From the NCBI GenBank assembly GCA_003427395.1, contig BFEA01000677.1:367480-393924 (forward strand): a stretch of DNA of 26,445 bases. Direction: 5' to 3'. Position 1 is the first letter of the stretch. Every line of letters begins with the position of its first letter. Shown here one piece after another: positions 1-9,536 of the stretch. Source of the DNA: Chara braunii (lineage: Eukaryota > Streptophyta > Charophyceae > Charales > Characeae). Under the pieces are notes generated by a model, which saw only the letters and a program-made list of their open reading frames with translations, made no database searches and was not told where the DNA came from. Made by a program: the position numbers and the translations under genes.

Positions 1-285
1 CATTTGAGTCGTTTGCCACTGTGCGCAATTGAGCGCCGTATCTGAGGGCCATTTGAGCCGTTTGCCACTGTGCGCAGTTGAGCGCCGTATTTGAGGGCCA
101 TTTGAACCGTTTGCCACTGTGCGCAGTTGAGCGCCGTATCCGAGGGCCATTTGAGCCGTTTGCCACTGTGCGCAGTTGAGCGCCGTATCTGAGGGCCACT
201 TGAGTCATTTGCCACTGTGCGCAGTTGAGCACCGTATCTGAGGGCCACTGTGCGCAGTTGAGCGCCGTATCTGAGGACCATTCCT
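1..285. repeat. 49-bp tandem minisatellite, about 5.8 copies
   Basis: Head-to-tail copies begin at 1, 50, 99, 148 and 197, followed by a shortened copy from 246. Each contains TTTGCCACTGTGCGCAGTTG followed by AGCGCCGTATCTGAGGGC. Copies differ by a few substitutions; the fifth is the most diverged. GCGC on both sides of the centre lets each unit fold into a weak hairpin. The array is cut by the window start, so its full length is unknown. I see no coding role. Confidence 0.93.
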
Positions 286-558
286 GAACAAGCCATCTTT
301 GGACAGTACTATTCGCAAGTGCTATTTCTGAATAATGCCATTACTGAACAATGTGCTATTTGTCAGAGCCATTTCTGAAAAGTGCTATTCGCAAGTGTTA
401 TGTCTGAACAGTGCCATTTTCGTCAGGGCCATTACTGAACAATGTGCTATTTGTCAGAACCATTACTGAGCATTGTGTTATTCGTCAGGGCTATTTCTGA
501 GCATTGTGCCATTCGTCAGGGCCATTACTGAGCATTGTGCTATTCGTCAGGGCCGTTT
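286..558. repeat. Degenerate about 28-31 bp repeats
   Basis: Alternating short blocks of the type GCCATTACTGAACAATGTGC and TATTCGTCAGG recur with a period near 28-31 bp. The clearest copies are 31 bp long, between about 480 and 558. They grade into the next array, which keeps the TATTCG element, so the arrays probably arose from one another by amplification and divergence. Short ORFs here are only translations of the repeat. Confidence 0.75.
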
Positions 559-757
559 TCTGAGCATTGTGCTATTTGCATCTGTGCGCTGTTGCGCACC
601 GTGGTTGAGAACCATTTTGCTATTCGCATCTGTGCGCTATTGCGCACTATGACTGATAACCATTTTGCTATTCGCAACTGTGCGCTGTTGCGCACCATGA
701 TTGAGGGCCATTTTCTGTTGTTCGTAACTGTGCGTTGTTGCGCATTGTGAGTGATGA
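559..757. repeat. 48-bp hairpin minisatellite, 4 units
   Basis: Four units of 48-50 bp each carry a short hairpin, GTGCGC-TGTT-GCGCAC or close variants (loops TGTT, TATT, TGTT, TGTT). In the fourth unit the arms are GTGCGT and GCGCAT, which still pair if G-T wobbles are allowed. Because 48 is a multiple of three, the array makes an artificial 16-residue repeat ORF. Positions 758-930 after it hold nothing I recognise. Confidence 0.82.
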
Positions 758-939
758 TCATACATGACCAACTCCGAACCAGGGGTACCAGTGTCCGTTT
801 CAAGTGAGTACCTAGTCTGCATTTGATGACAATTGTGGTCAGGCCCTAAGAGAAGGCCAAGTCTTGCGCACAGTAATCACTCCGCCCTGTTACAAGCAGT
901 AGTATTTTGGCCCCAAGCAAAGATTGAATTTTGATTATC

Positions 940-1560
940 ATTTTAAGTGTGCGCGCCCAGACCAGAGTGTGCGCCCGCGCACGCCCGGACCAGATATTAT
1001 TTTTAAGTGTGCGCCCGCGCGCGCCCGGGCCCAATATTATTTATAAGTATGTGCCCGCGCGCGCCCAGGCCAGATATTATTTTTAAGTGTGCGCCCGCAC
1101 GCGCCCAGACCAGATATTAATTTTAAGAGTGCGCGCCCACGTGCGCCCAAGGGCAAGAGTGTGCGCCCATGCGCGCCCAAGCTTGGAGTTACAGTTAGAG
1201 TGCTCGCCCATGCGCGCCCAAGCTTGGAGTAACAGTTAGAGTGCCCATCCATGCACGCCCAAGCTTGGAGTTGCAGTTAGAGTGCGCGCCCATACGCGCC
1301 CAAGCTTGGAGTTGCAGTTAGAGTGCGCGCCCAAGCTTGACATTGCAGTTAGAGTGCGCGCCCATGCGCACCCAAGCTTGGCATTGCAGTTAGAGTGCAC
1401 GTCCATGCACGCTCAAGCCTGACATTGCTATTAGAGTGCGCGCCCGTGTGCGCCCAGGCTGGATATAGTTATTTGAGTGCGCGCCCATGTGCACTTGCGC
1501 TGGATATACGAGCGCCCAGGCTAGATACTGTCATTTGAGTGCGAGCCCATGTCTGCCCGA
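940..1560. repeat. 40/41-bp GC-rich minisatellite, two subfamilies
   Basis: The first part (to about 1130) has 40-bp units with AGATATTATTTTTAAGTG followed by alternating GCGCCC blocks. The second part has 41-bp units with AAGCTTGGAGTTGCAGTTAG followed by GTGCGCGCCCATGCGCGCCC. Both share the GCGC-rich half, so they appear to be two subfamilies of one repeat. The GCGCGC runs are self-complementary. Positions 1561-1770 show no clear feature. Confidence 0.85.
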
Positions 1561-1770
1561 GCAATAGGATTGCTAGCCGAGATGATTTGTCATCACGCTC
1601 TCGTTGATTTATTTCCTTGTTGATCAGCAACACCTCATGCACATGATATTCTCCCTCGCATGGGGAGCATTGGCAGTTCAGTCCCTGCACAGACGACCTG
1701 GCTCAGTCTAGCCCCAGTACATTCAGCATTCATGACTGGTCCCTGTGCATGAGATATTCCACTGATCAGT

Positions 1771-2095
1771 TGCTGTTCAGTCGGGCCCTTCAAGCGGGTC
1801 TACTTGATACTTGAGATTGTTGCTGTTCAGCCGGGCCCTTCAGGCGGGCCTACTTGCGATTGAGTTGCTGATTCAGCCAGGCCCCTTAAGGCGGGCCCAC
1901 TTCTCGAGATTGTTGCAGTTTTCAGCTAGGCCCCTTTAGGCGGGCCCTTTCTTCTGAGATAGCTGCTGTTCAGTCGGGCCCATTCAGGCGGGCTTTATAT
2001 TGAGTTGCTGATTCAGCCGGGCCCATTCAGGCGGGTCCTATATTGAGTTGCAGTTCAGTCAGGCCATTCAGACAGGCCTTCATATTGAGTTGCTG
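1771..2095. repeat. 43-50 bp tandem repeat with hairpin units, about 7 copies
   Basis: Units begin TTGCTGTTCAG or TTGCTGATTCAG and contain GGCCC-(7-8 nt)-GGGCC, so each can form a 5-6 bp stem. The arms vary. One unit has AGGCC...GGCCT instead, and others have GGGTC or GGGCT, which pair through G-T. The array stops where the broken coding stretch starts, about 40 bp downstream. Confidence 0.82.
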
Positions 2096-2136
2096 ATTGC
2101 TATCTGGTCAGGTCTTAGAGGGAGTATTTGCATTAG

Positions 2137-3188
2137 AGAGCGTGCACTCCATCCAAGCTGGCCCGACGTCGTGAGACTACCCCTAAGTGTGGTAGATTGA
2201 TTGAGAGGTTCTGCTACAGATATGTGGGACATCAGAGTTTTACTATCAGGGCTAATGAGTCCTCGACTTCGAGACACACGCTCATGATCACCTACTCCGT
2301 GAAGGGGGCAGAGACGGGAGTGAAGGGCACCATATACGATAGGATTGCGGATTACATATTTCGCAGGAAGAGCTATTGGAGGGACAACTGGCTGCACGTG
2401 GTGTTTTCTCGAGTACCTTCGGCTCCTGGGGGTGTGCTCCTCGATTTTGACGGATGCAACCCCAAGCCCCTTAGTGAGCCCCGCAGCAAGGAGAAGAGGC
2501 GGAAAGACGACCGGATCCACAGAGAGATAACCAGATTCGGAGTCCCAATCACTACATGTGTCCCGAAATCAGAGACAGATGAGTCGGATTTGGAGCCCTG
2601 TTCTGTGAGTGACCTTGATCTTGGCGATTATTTCGACTGGGACACTCACAGGGGTTGAGTTTGTGGACAGCGACAGGAGCGCTGGAGACCAGCGAGCGGA
2701 GACGTCGGAGGGCGACATTGAGGAGGATCGCACATCTTCTTGCACGGTATCATCTTGAGGGTGATTGACCCCTACATGTCAGACGACCCTGGGTCTGAGA
2801 CAGTTATTGGTCCCCCAAGAGGGGAGTGTCCGGTCCCATACCTCGGAGATGGCTATAGTCATTTGGTCGGGACGGACTTTGCTATGCAGGCTTGTCGAAA
2901 GCCTCTTTACGGAGATCGCTTTCTCGAGGTTTCCTACATCTACTCTGGTGGGAACGGACGTATTGAGATATTGATTGGAGCTTCAGGCGATATCATTCTT
3001 GCGGAGGAGCTTCATCTTAGGAGCGTTGCAGCCGAGGAGATGGCCAGATGTATGCAGCGCCTCTCGAGATCAGCTATGTGCTTCCAGAGTCTATAGCCAC
3101 ACGGGTTCTCAATGACGAGGCGCCAGATACGGAGTCCCAGACGACAATACTTTCTCACGAGGGGGTACCGCTTATCATTATTGATTGA
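2137..3188 (+). pseudogene. Unrecognised protein-coding stretch split over three frames
   Basis: I do not recognise this protein. Frame 1 is open from 2137 (after a TAG at 2134) to the TGA at 2656-2658, with no early ATG; one possible start is TTG at 2197. Frame 2 then gives an acidic, Ser/Thr-rich stretch to a TGA at 2756-2758. Frame 1 resumes until a TAG at 3094-3096. From about 3057 frame 3 takes over and ends at TGA 3186-3188. The segments look like one protein of roughly 350 residues: a basic KEKRRKDDR patch near 2500, acidic DESD and DLDLGDYFDWD near 2580-2640, then a DDPGSE region. It is either a gene with at least two frameshifts or several exons; I see no convincing splice sites at the frame changes. 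It could be a captured gene or part of another element whose repeats fill 1-2095. Confidence 0.45.
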
Positions 3189-3376
3189 GGTTCTCTCTTT
3201 TCAGTCACTATGATGTATTACGACACTATTATTTATTAGTGACTGCAGCCCTCCGATGGCTGCTCCCTGCATACACTGTGTACTACTCTTCAGTGTCATT
3301 TCTCTGGTCATGCTCTTGCAGAGTCTGGTTTCTGGTCTTCTCATTTTGTTAGTGTCAATTATTCTATGATGAATGT

Positions 3377-3571
3377 ATGTATGCTATTTTCTTCCTTATG
3401 ACATACAGATTAAACTCAAGGCAGCTTGAAGGACTCCTGAATGATAGGGACTCCGGTGACCTTGGGTCTATCCTTTATACGGGGTCAGATGCAAACGATA
3501 AACTCGAACGCCTCACTCTAAGCCGTGTCGCCGCTCACAGGAGGGATAACCCTGACTACTCGGCTGTATGA
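3377..3571 (+). CDS. Hypothetical 64-residue ORF, possible exon
   Basis: ATG at 3377, stop TGA at 3569-3571. The protein has no domain I recognise; it is polar and charged after a short hydrophobic start (MYAIFFLMTYRLNSRQLEGL). A good 3' splice site (pyrimidine-rich TTTTCTTCC then ACATACAG) ends at 3408, inside the ORF, so the real coding part could be an exon beginning at 3409. It might belong with the broken coding stretch upstream. The evidence is weak. Confidence 0.22.
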   Translation: MYAIFFLMTYRLNSRQLEGLLNDRDSGDLGSILYTGSDANDKLERLTLSRVAAHRRDNPDYSAV

Positions 3572-4008
3572 CTAAGTGTGACTGCCTCTGAATACACCTC
3601 TATTTTTATACCTATCAAAATCCTGCGTGACAGCCTGCCAGTCCTCCAACTCACTGAGCTCGGTCCGGGGAGGGATATCTAACCAGACCCTTGAAGCAGT
3701 GGGGGCGCGACAGCGGTACCACCTCATATGGGAAGCCGCGCCGGCTGATGCCAGACTTGGGCTTAGCCCTATCGGTTACGACGTTGGGCTATTGCGGCGG
3801 AGGTACGGGGAACGAGGCCAGCAGACGACGGTGCGGGAGCAGCGAAAGGCTAGAGGGGTTGATGGGCCCGTGGGACTATCCCCCTCTCCTTTTGTAGTCA
3901 TGATGGCCGCGGTTCCCGACCGATTGCCACACGTTCGCGAGGATGTATATGGATAACTTGTTTAAGTTCGAATTTTTATTATTATTATTAATTTGTTTTC
4001 ACACCGTA
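3572..4008. other. No gene recognised
   Basis: Two overlapping ORFs (109 and 68 residues) cross this stretch, but neither has a recognisable domain or a distinctive composition. The last 50 bp before the retrotransposon is A/T-rich (ATTATTATTATTA). The 5 bp immediately before the LTR is CCGTA, which does not match the 3' flank. Confidence 0.6.
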
Positions 4009-4312
4009 TGAGGGCGCGAAACCGCGATGGGTATGCCCACGAAATAAGCCGTTGCTCGGATCCAGATGAGGGAGCTTGGTAGGCAAGGTCGTGCATCCCG
4101 AACAGCCTGGGGGCCGCTGCCTCCGCGGCATAGGCTGTGTCTGTCAGGACACCGTTAGAAGTCGGAACGTCACAGAAGGGGTGGGCATGGCCCATACGTG
4201 TGGATGGCACACGCGAACCGAAGGTAGCAAGGGCGGACCAAAGCGTTGCTGCCATCGTAGTTTACAGCGCGCAATGGGCCTGCATGCCTGAATCCTGTAA
4301 AGAAGGGAGGCT

Positions 4313-4443
4313 CAGTTTCGTAGGAGGGTTGCGCCTGAGCCCTCTGGCCAAGTGGTAGCTGAGGTCGTGATTGAACCAGGCCTCGGAATAAGGCCAGATC
4401 CTCAGGCAAAAGAGGGAGGAGGCCAGACCCTCTGTGTACGACC
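4313..4443. repeat. About 131-bp segment present only in the 5' LTR
   Basis: The 3' LTR runs straight from GAAGGGAGACTCA to CCGGACCCTCCG (around 19500), while the 5' LTR has about 131 bp between these points. It contains TGGCCAAGTGG (4345-4355), which fits a tRNA A-box, but no clear B-box follows. No flanking duplication is visible, so whether this is an insertion in one LTR or a deletion in the other is open. Confidence 0.55.
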
Positions 4444-4649
4444 GGACCCTCCGGAGATCGGCGCGACGTGCCAACGAGGCGAGGGTGAAAATTGGGGAAG
4501 ATCTAGGAAACGATATAAAGAAGATTCGCCTGGCCCCTGTGCAAAGGCTCGCACGTATGAACCCCGAAGGACGGGCCAGGTTCATGTGGAAGGGGCTGAG
4601 TAAGTGGGATGCAACCATGGCAGATCTCCCGTGGAAAAAATCCGAGTGA
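4434..4649 (+). CDS. Small LTR ORF kept in frame in both LTRs
   Basis: The last 60 or so codons (from RRANEARVKIGEDLGNDIKK to a stop at 4647-4649) stay open in the 3' LTR as well, ending at 19707-19709. The peptide is charged and has no recognised domain. Most differences between the two LTR copies change the amino acid (for example A/I, M/I, F/S, M/V, K/R), which argues against present selection. It could be a remnant of coding sequence captured in the LTR, or chance. Confidence 0.2.
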   Translation: MYDRTLRRSARRANEARVKIGEDLGNDIKKIRLAPVQRLARMNPEGRARFMWKGLSKWDATMADLPWKKSE

Positions 4650-7101
4650 GGGAAGGGAGTTCCAAGGGCGAATGTGGACGGGTGCCCGTGGCAGGGGGGG
4701 GGGGAAGTCCCAGCGACCCCTGGGAGCGCCGTGGGGCGCTTGCCACAGTTGGAGTCCTTCGAGACATCCGTAAAATTGAAACGATACAGAGAAAATTAGC
4801 GCGGCTCCTGTAGAAGGACAGCCGTATAAATGGAAGAAGGTCCGACGGCCGGACGCTTTTGCTCAGCGTTCAGTAGCCGTCGGGCTGCGTAGTCAAGGAG
4901 TCGACGTCGGCCAAGGCAACAGCGCAGAGGGCAGAAGGTGAATCCGGGTCGGGGTCGCTGCTAGGTGCATTTGACGGAGGAGGCCGGCCTGCGGACCGGG
5001 CGAGCGATGAGCTGGAGAGGGTGACGACGACGGAGCCGGGCTACGGGAGGTGGAGGATGGTAGGCAGCGGGGAAGCGACGTGGCAACGAAGAAAGGAGAG
5101 GCCGACGGATAGATAGCTGAGAGGCGACTGTCGGACAGATGCAGGCGAAGACAGCGAAGGACGAAGTGCAGAAGAAAAATAAAAAGGGGAAAATGAACCT
5201 GGCGCGAATCCGCGGCGGGTGCATTCGCAGTTAGAGATGAGAGGAATGGGCATGGCGGGGAGGAAGAACGGTTCCCACACCCGATTCTTGACAGAACCGA
5301 ATGGGAAAAAGTGCTATCTATAAAGTTTGGGTAGGGCGAATCCGACTATGAAGTTAGTTTTGGGAGTAGCTTAGTAGATCGGGAGTTAGATGGGAAAGGA
5401 GCTGCGTGGAGGCTATGTCGGAGGGAAGAAGGAAGAAGGTGGGAAGTGCATAGCCCAGGCAACTCCCTATGGATTTCGGTGGGGGAAGGGCCGAAGACAC
5501 GGTTTAAGGCCTAGGAGGAGTGGAATCTGCGTTAAGTTTCAGGGGTAAGTAAGTAGAAGAGAAGGGAGAGGGGGATAGGCCTCTGCGGAGCTATGGCGGG
5601 AGGTCGAATGGCAGGCGGGAAGGGTTGACATACCACTCAGTGCCTGATGGAACTGAGTGAGATGAAAGCCGTGGAGGAGGTTTTAGGATAGGGCGAGTCT
5701 AATGGTGCAGTTAGGTTTGGGGTAGGATTCGAGGGTTAGAAGTTAGCAGAAAGGACTAGTGCGTGGTGAGCTGCGGGGAAGGGAAAGCCCAGGGGAAAGG
5801 GGCACGCACCTGGCCAGGCATCGTTCTATGTTTTAGTGGAAGATTCAGTCGAATCTATTCATCTCTGCTGGTGGGAGTATTGTGCGAAACGAGTCGGGGC
5901 TGGAAACTTACCTATTGGGCGGTGCGCTGCCCATCCTACTGAATGGAGTAGTGACAGGCGCGCTTACCTGGTGTTAGTAATCCCGTTCGCCCTTTAGGCG
6001 TACCTGCCCGTGTTGTAGCGAAGCATTCCTTCGATTTTGCTTATCCTATTGCCGGAGGAGGCTTACATGTAGGCCAGTACGTCCGAGCGGAAGGGCCAGG
6101 TTCGGGGGCGATGTATGTGCTCCCGTTCTAACGGTAGATCCGTCCGGAGCTTGCCCAACCTGTTGATTGGAGTAGTGGGGCTTGCTCCCCAGACTGGTGA
6201 CTCACCTACTGGCCGGCGCATTGCCGAGCAGAGCAACTACAGGCGAGCAACGAGTTTGTAGGCTTGCCTGCCTACGGATAGAGTGCCATGTCAACGGCCG
6301 GAGATGTGAGGCAGGGCGCAGAGTTGGAACTGCCTGTGAACGGGTGTGCCGGTTTACACAGCCAGAGGGACAGCAAAAAAGGGAAGAGTTGCAGGGTGCT
6401 CGTTGATCGGCAACGTCGTTCGGTGCCGAGTAAGTCAGTCTGAGCTGGTTGTGAGGCCTACCTGCCAACCTGTGTAGTGCCCGACCTTTGAACGGAGAAC
6501 GGATCGGGGCAAGCCGCCGGACAGTAGGCTCATTCGCCGGTTGGCCGCGCCGCTTGCGGCCGAACGGGGCAGCAACAAAACGGCTATAGGATGTAGACGT
6601 GGTGGTCAGCCGGTGCGGTCGCGGCGGGGGTCATCACTGCAGCATGAGGTGGAGGCCGCAGGTTGCTAGCACCCATGGTTGACTACGGCTGACTGTTGCA
6701 GTTAACGATGCTATTGCGGATGGGCTTGGGGAACTGACGGAACCTTGTTGCTGAAGTTTGGGGAGTCGGCCGGGACGAGACTTCAACAACTGATTCAAAG
6801 TGACCGAGCTGTCACATAGGTTGCCATTGCGGGGTCCTCAGACGATTCGAGGTATCAAGGCCCTCTCTTGCGAGTCTGAGAGCACCCTTCTTGGATCTGA
6901 GAGACTCAAACTTTCTCCTGCTGCCCTTTTTAATCTAAGTCTAGTCTACTGGTTCTGAAAGGGAGGCGGCAAGCGGGCGTGTGACCCGTGACCCGCGCCA
7001 AGGCCTTTGTGGGAGGTTGCCCCACCGGTTGCGAGAGCTCTACCGGGACTCAGGCGGAGTCCTGGAGGCAGGGAACCGAGTGGTAATCCCTTGACTCCCT
7101 C

Positions 7102-7107
7102 TATAAA
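7102..7107 (+). promoter_or_regulatory. Candidate LTR TATA box
   Basis: CTCTATAAACCC is followed about 110 bp later by an AATAAA, as expected for the U3-R part of an LTR. Transcription would begin near 7130-7140. In the 3' LTR this module lies in the inverted block (TTTATA at 22092-22097 on the + strand). A competing TATAAA lies at 5319-5324. Confidence 0.3.
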
Positions 7108-7214
7108 CCCAACTATAACCCCTACGTGTACATCTTTCTATGTTTGACTGAGTGGATTGTGTGGATCCTGTACTTGGTTCTGAGTTTGACTTTCAGCACA
7201 TAAGTCAGACTGAG

Positions 7215-7220
7215 AATAAA
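7215..7220 (+). terminator. Candidate poly(A) signal AATAAA
   Basis: AATAAAAGAATG lies 108 bp after the candidate TATA box, a normal arrangement for the R region of an LTR. Its counterpart in the 3' LTR is on the other strand (TTTATT at 21979-21984), so the 3' LTR could not use it to end an element transcript. This is a motif match only. Confidence 0.3.
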
Positions 7221-7356
7221 AGAATGTATGTTCCAACTCAGTTTTATGTTGTTGATCGCTTGCAAGGAGACTGTGAATGAAATGGGTTGCATCTGGGGGA
7301 AGGCTGGGAGGAAGGCAGTATTGTGTGCAGATTGACTGGGTCTCTAAGGCTGGGAG

Positions 7357-8280
7357 GTCCCTTTAAGTTTGGGGAAGTCCAACGCTTTGTTTATTTTTGG
7401 ATTGCATGGAGCCTCAGGCCGCTCTATAAGTTTAGGTAGCCTGAAGCTCTGGAGGCTGGGATGTCCCCATAAGTTTGGGGAGACATGGTGCTGTGAATTG
7501 CATGGAGGGTCAGGATGCTCTATAAGTTTAGGTGTCCTGGCTGCTCTGACCTGTGAGGGTTTGACTGCGAGTGACTTTCAGGGACCCAAGACGCTCTATA
7601 AGTTTAGGTACCTTGGGTTACCTCGTTTTGTTTGGGGTTCTCTCAGTTTTTTTTATTCTGAACGAGGCGATCTGAACCGCTCTATAAGTTTAGGTGGTTC
7701 AACCCTTCTCCTGTTTTGTTCTGAGGGAATAATTCTGGCAGGGGACAGACCGCTCTATAAGTTTAGGTAGCCTATCCCACTGCCTCGCACAGATTGGATC
7801 AGAGAGAAACGAACCTGGCTGAGGATCAGACCGCTCTATAAGTTTAGGTAGTCTGACCCAATGCCTCGTGCATGTTGGAACCCAATGAATATAACTTGGC
7901 TATATTATATTACTATNCTATTNAGANCAGGCTAGTCAGGCCGCTCTATAAGTTTAGGTGNCCTGACTATAGCTTATNACAATTGAAGAGAGTATAACTA
8001 AGAGATATAACTGAAGGTAAACTTGGGCAAGCTGAGCAGTGTTCTAAGTTGAGCGGCTCANCCCTATGTCNCTTGAAGATTAAGTTNAGAGAGGTATATA
8101 TAACTTGGTTATTTAAACAGTTCACGGCGGCTAGAGTGGTCTAGTCATACGCCCAAGAGAAGAGAGNAGTAGTTGTGCCCTCTGTTTGTGTATACCTGGT
8201 CAAGTCAGAACGCTCTATAAGTTTAGGTATTCTGACTTTGGGCGTGGCTAAGTTGGACGCGCTNTGTAAGTTCAGGTGCC
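7357..8280 (+). repeat. Array of covarying hairpins with a constant loop (5' LTR)
   Basis: A core CGCTCTATAAGTTTAGGTA recurs with inverted arms. Clear copies span 7414-7444 (arms TCAGGC/GCCTGA), 7511-7539 (CAGGA/TCCTG), 7584-7618 (ACCCAAG/CTTGGGT), 7673-7701 (TGAACC/GGTTCA), 7742-7778 (9 bp, 7 paired), 7826-7856 (TCAGAC/GTCTGA), 7933-7969 (TAGTCAGG/CCTGACTA) and 8202-8238 (AAGTCAGAA/TTCTGACTT). Diverged copies are at 7357-7380, 7461-7486 (ATGTC/GACAT with CCC/GGG inside), 8033-8060 (TGAGC/GCTCA) and about 8253-8284. Arms differ between copies yet remain complementary. Some linkers between copies also show related wording (TGCCTCGCACAGATTGG, TGCCTCGTGCATGTTGG), so the array grew by tandem duplication of units of about 75-110 bp. 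Any ORF across it changes frame between units. Confidence 0.9.
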
Positions 8281-8570
8281 CTGACCTATGCCTTATGTAA
8301 GTTGGGTATGAGGGTATAACTCACTGAGAAAGCATGAACTATTGTTTGCTAAAGAAACTTGGGGTTGGCGAGAGTACTTACCTTTGTGGCTTGGCCTGCA
8401 TGTGGCTGAGTGAGATTACTACTTGGTCTGGGTTTCAGGTTGACAGGTAGTTGCTTTAGAGGCTCGCCACGTGCTAGAGCGATAGAAGTTAGGTCAATTC
8501 CTGCATTTTCTGGGTTGAATTTATTTTACTTAGATCAATTCTCGCATTTTCTGGAATCTTTTGTTATACT

Positions 8571-9030
8571 TGGCTTTGTATAAATCTTGGCAAGCTACTT
8601 TCTCTACGGGAAGCGCTGCCGAAATTTCTACAAATCCAAAGAGTTGGTCAAATTTTGGCTTGTCGAGGCTTGACTTGTCTTTTCCCTATATCTGACTTCG
8701 TAAAAATCTGGAAAGCCTCCTATTCTAAAGGGAGTGCTGCCCAATTTTTTGCTAAATCAGGGAGTTAGACAAATTTGGACTTTTCAAAGTTCAACTGGTC
8801 TAAGGTTCATATATGGCTTAGTAAGAATCTGGGGAGTTTCCTATCTAAAGGGAGTGGTGCCCAAATTTTTGCTAATTCAGGGAGTTAAACGAAATTGGAC
8901 TTTGGGAACTCAAAGACTATTTCTGGTTTCATGTTTGGTTTGATATAAATTCTGAAAATGCATTTTTCCTACGGGAAGCGCTGTCGAAATTTTAGGGATT
9001 TAGAAGAGTTGAATTATATTTTGACAGGTG
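8571..9030 (+). repeat. Tandem repeat of about 121 bp, four diverged units (5' LTR)
   Basis: Units start near 8571, 8692, 8813 and 8934 with TTGGCTTTGTATAAATCT-like wording. Each contains a GGGAAGCGCTGCCGAAATTT or GGGAGTGCTGCCCAATTTTT-like middle and a CAGGGAGTTAGACAAATTTG-like end. Units 2 and 3 are closest to each other, as are 1 and 4. No coding role is apparent. Confidence 0.8.
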
Positions 9031-9276
9031 ACAATCTTGGCAACCCAGCCTGAATAGGGGATAGTCTGCCATTAATCTACCTTTGCTTAGGCACTGGCTT
9101 AGAGGTAGGTTGGGACTTAGCTGGCAAATAACCTTGAGTGAGATTGTGATATGGGGATTATTCTCCATGAATTTGTAGACTTAGCTTGAATTTGGCCCGT
9201 CTTGTGTTACATGTCCTTTGGGGTGTCTGATTCAAGTCGAGGACTAGATTCAACTTGGTCTCTTGAGGGTCATCTT

Positions 9277-9295
9277 CTGTTATCGATGATAACAG
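9277..9295. repeat. Perfect 8-bp inverted repeat with 3-nt loop
   Basis: CTGTTATC-GAT-GATAACAG. It is conserved unchanged in the 3' LTR (24291-24309). Its function is unknown. Confidence 0.7.
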
Positions 9296-9536
9296 GGTGG
9301 TTGCCGATTCGTCGGTCTTCGACTCAATTCCAACTCGCTCTCCATACTCAACCTAAAAGGCTCTAGCCCTGGTGGTTTTACTGTTTGTTAAGGGTTTCAC
9401 CCGGATTTTTTTCAATGGACATTTGACAAAGGTACTGCGTATTTAATTCAGTTTGGTTGGATCGGCGGTTGGGGCTTGCATGGCTAAAGTGAAGGAGTAT
9501 GAGCATAGAGAATGGTTGGGGTTGACTCCGTGTAGT

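Noticed and set aside
535-803. ORFs on both strands in the 48-bp array
   Set aside because: The unit length is a multiple of three, which keeps frames open by itself; the peptides are 16-residue repeats with no domain.
4345-4400. tRNA gene near TGGCCAAGTGG
   Set aside because: A-box only; no B-box or acceptor stem can be made from the sequence that follows.
6182-6406. 74-residue ORF also open in the 3' LTR (21236-21460)
   Set aside because: The two copies differ by both silent and amino-acid changes without a clear bias, the peptide matches nothing I know, and conservation is explained by LTR duplication.
7369-7770. 133-residue ORF across the hairpin array
   Set aside because: It is a translation of the repeat. 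The core is read as SISLG in some units and as LYKFR in others, so the frame is not constant and no protein is being conserved.
7357-8280. CRISPR-like array (constant core with differing spacers)
   Set aside because: Spacing is irregular (about 50-170 bp), some linkers are related to each other, the arms differ between copies, and there are no cas genes; the context is a eukaryotic LTR.
8734-8943. 69-residue ORF, the same at 23748-23957
   Set aside because: It is a translation of the 121-bp tandem repeat. Identity of the two copies follows from the near-identical LTR patch.
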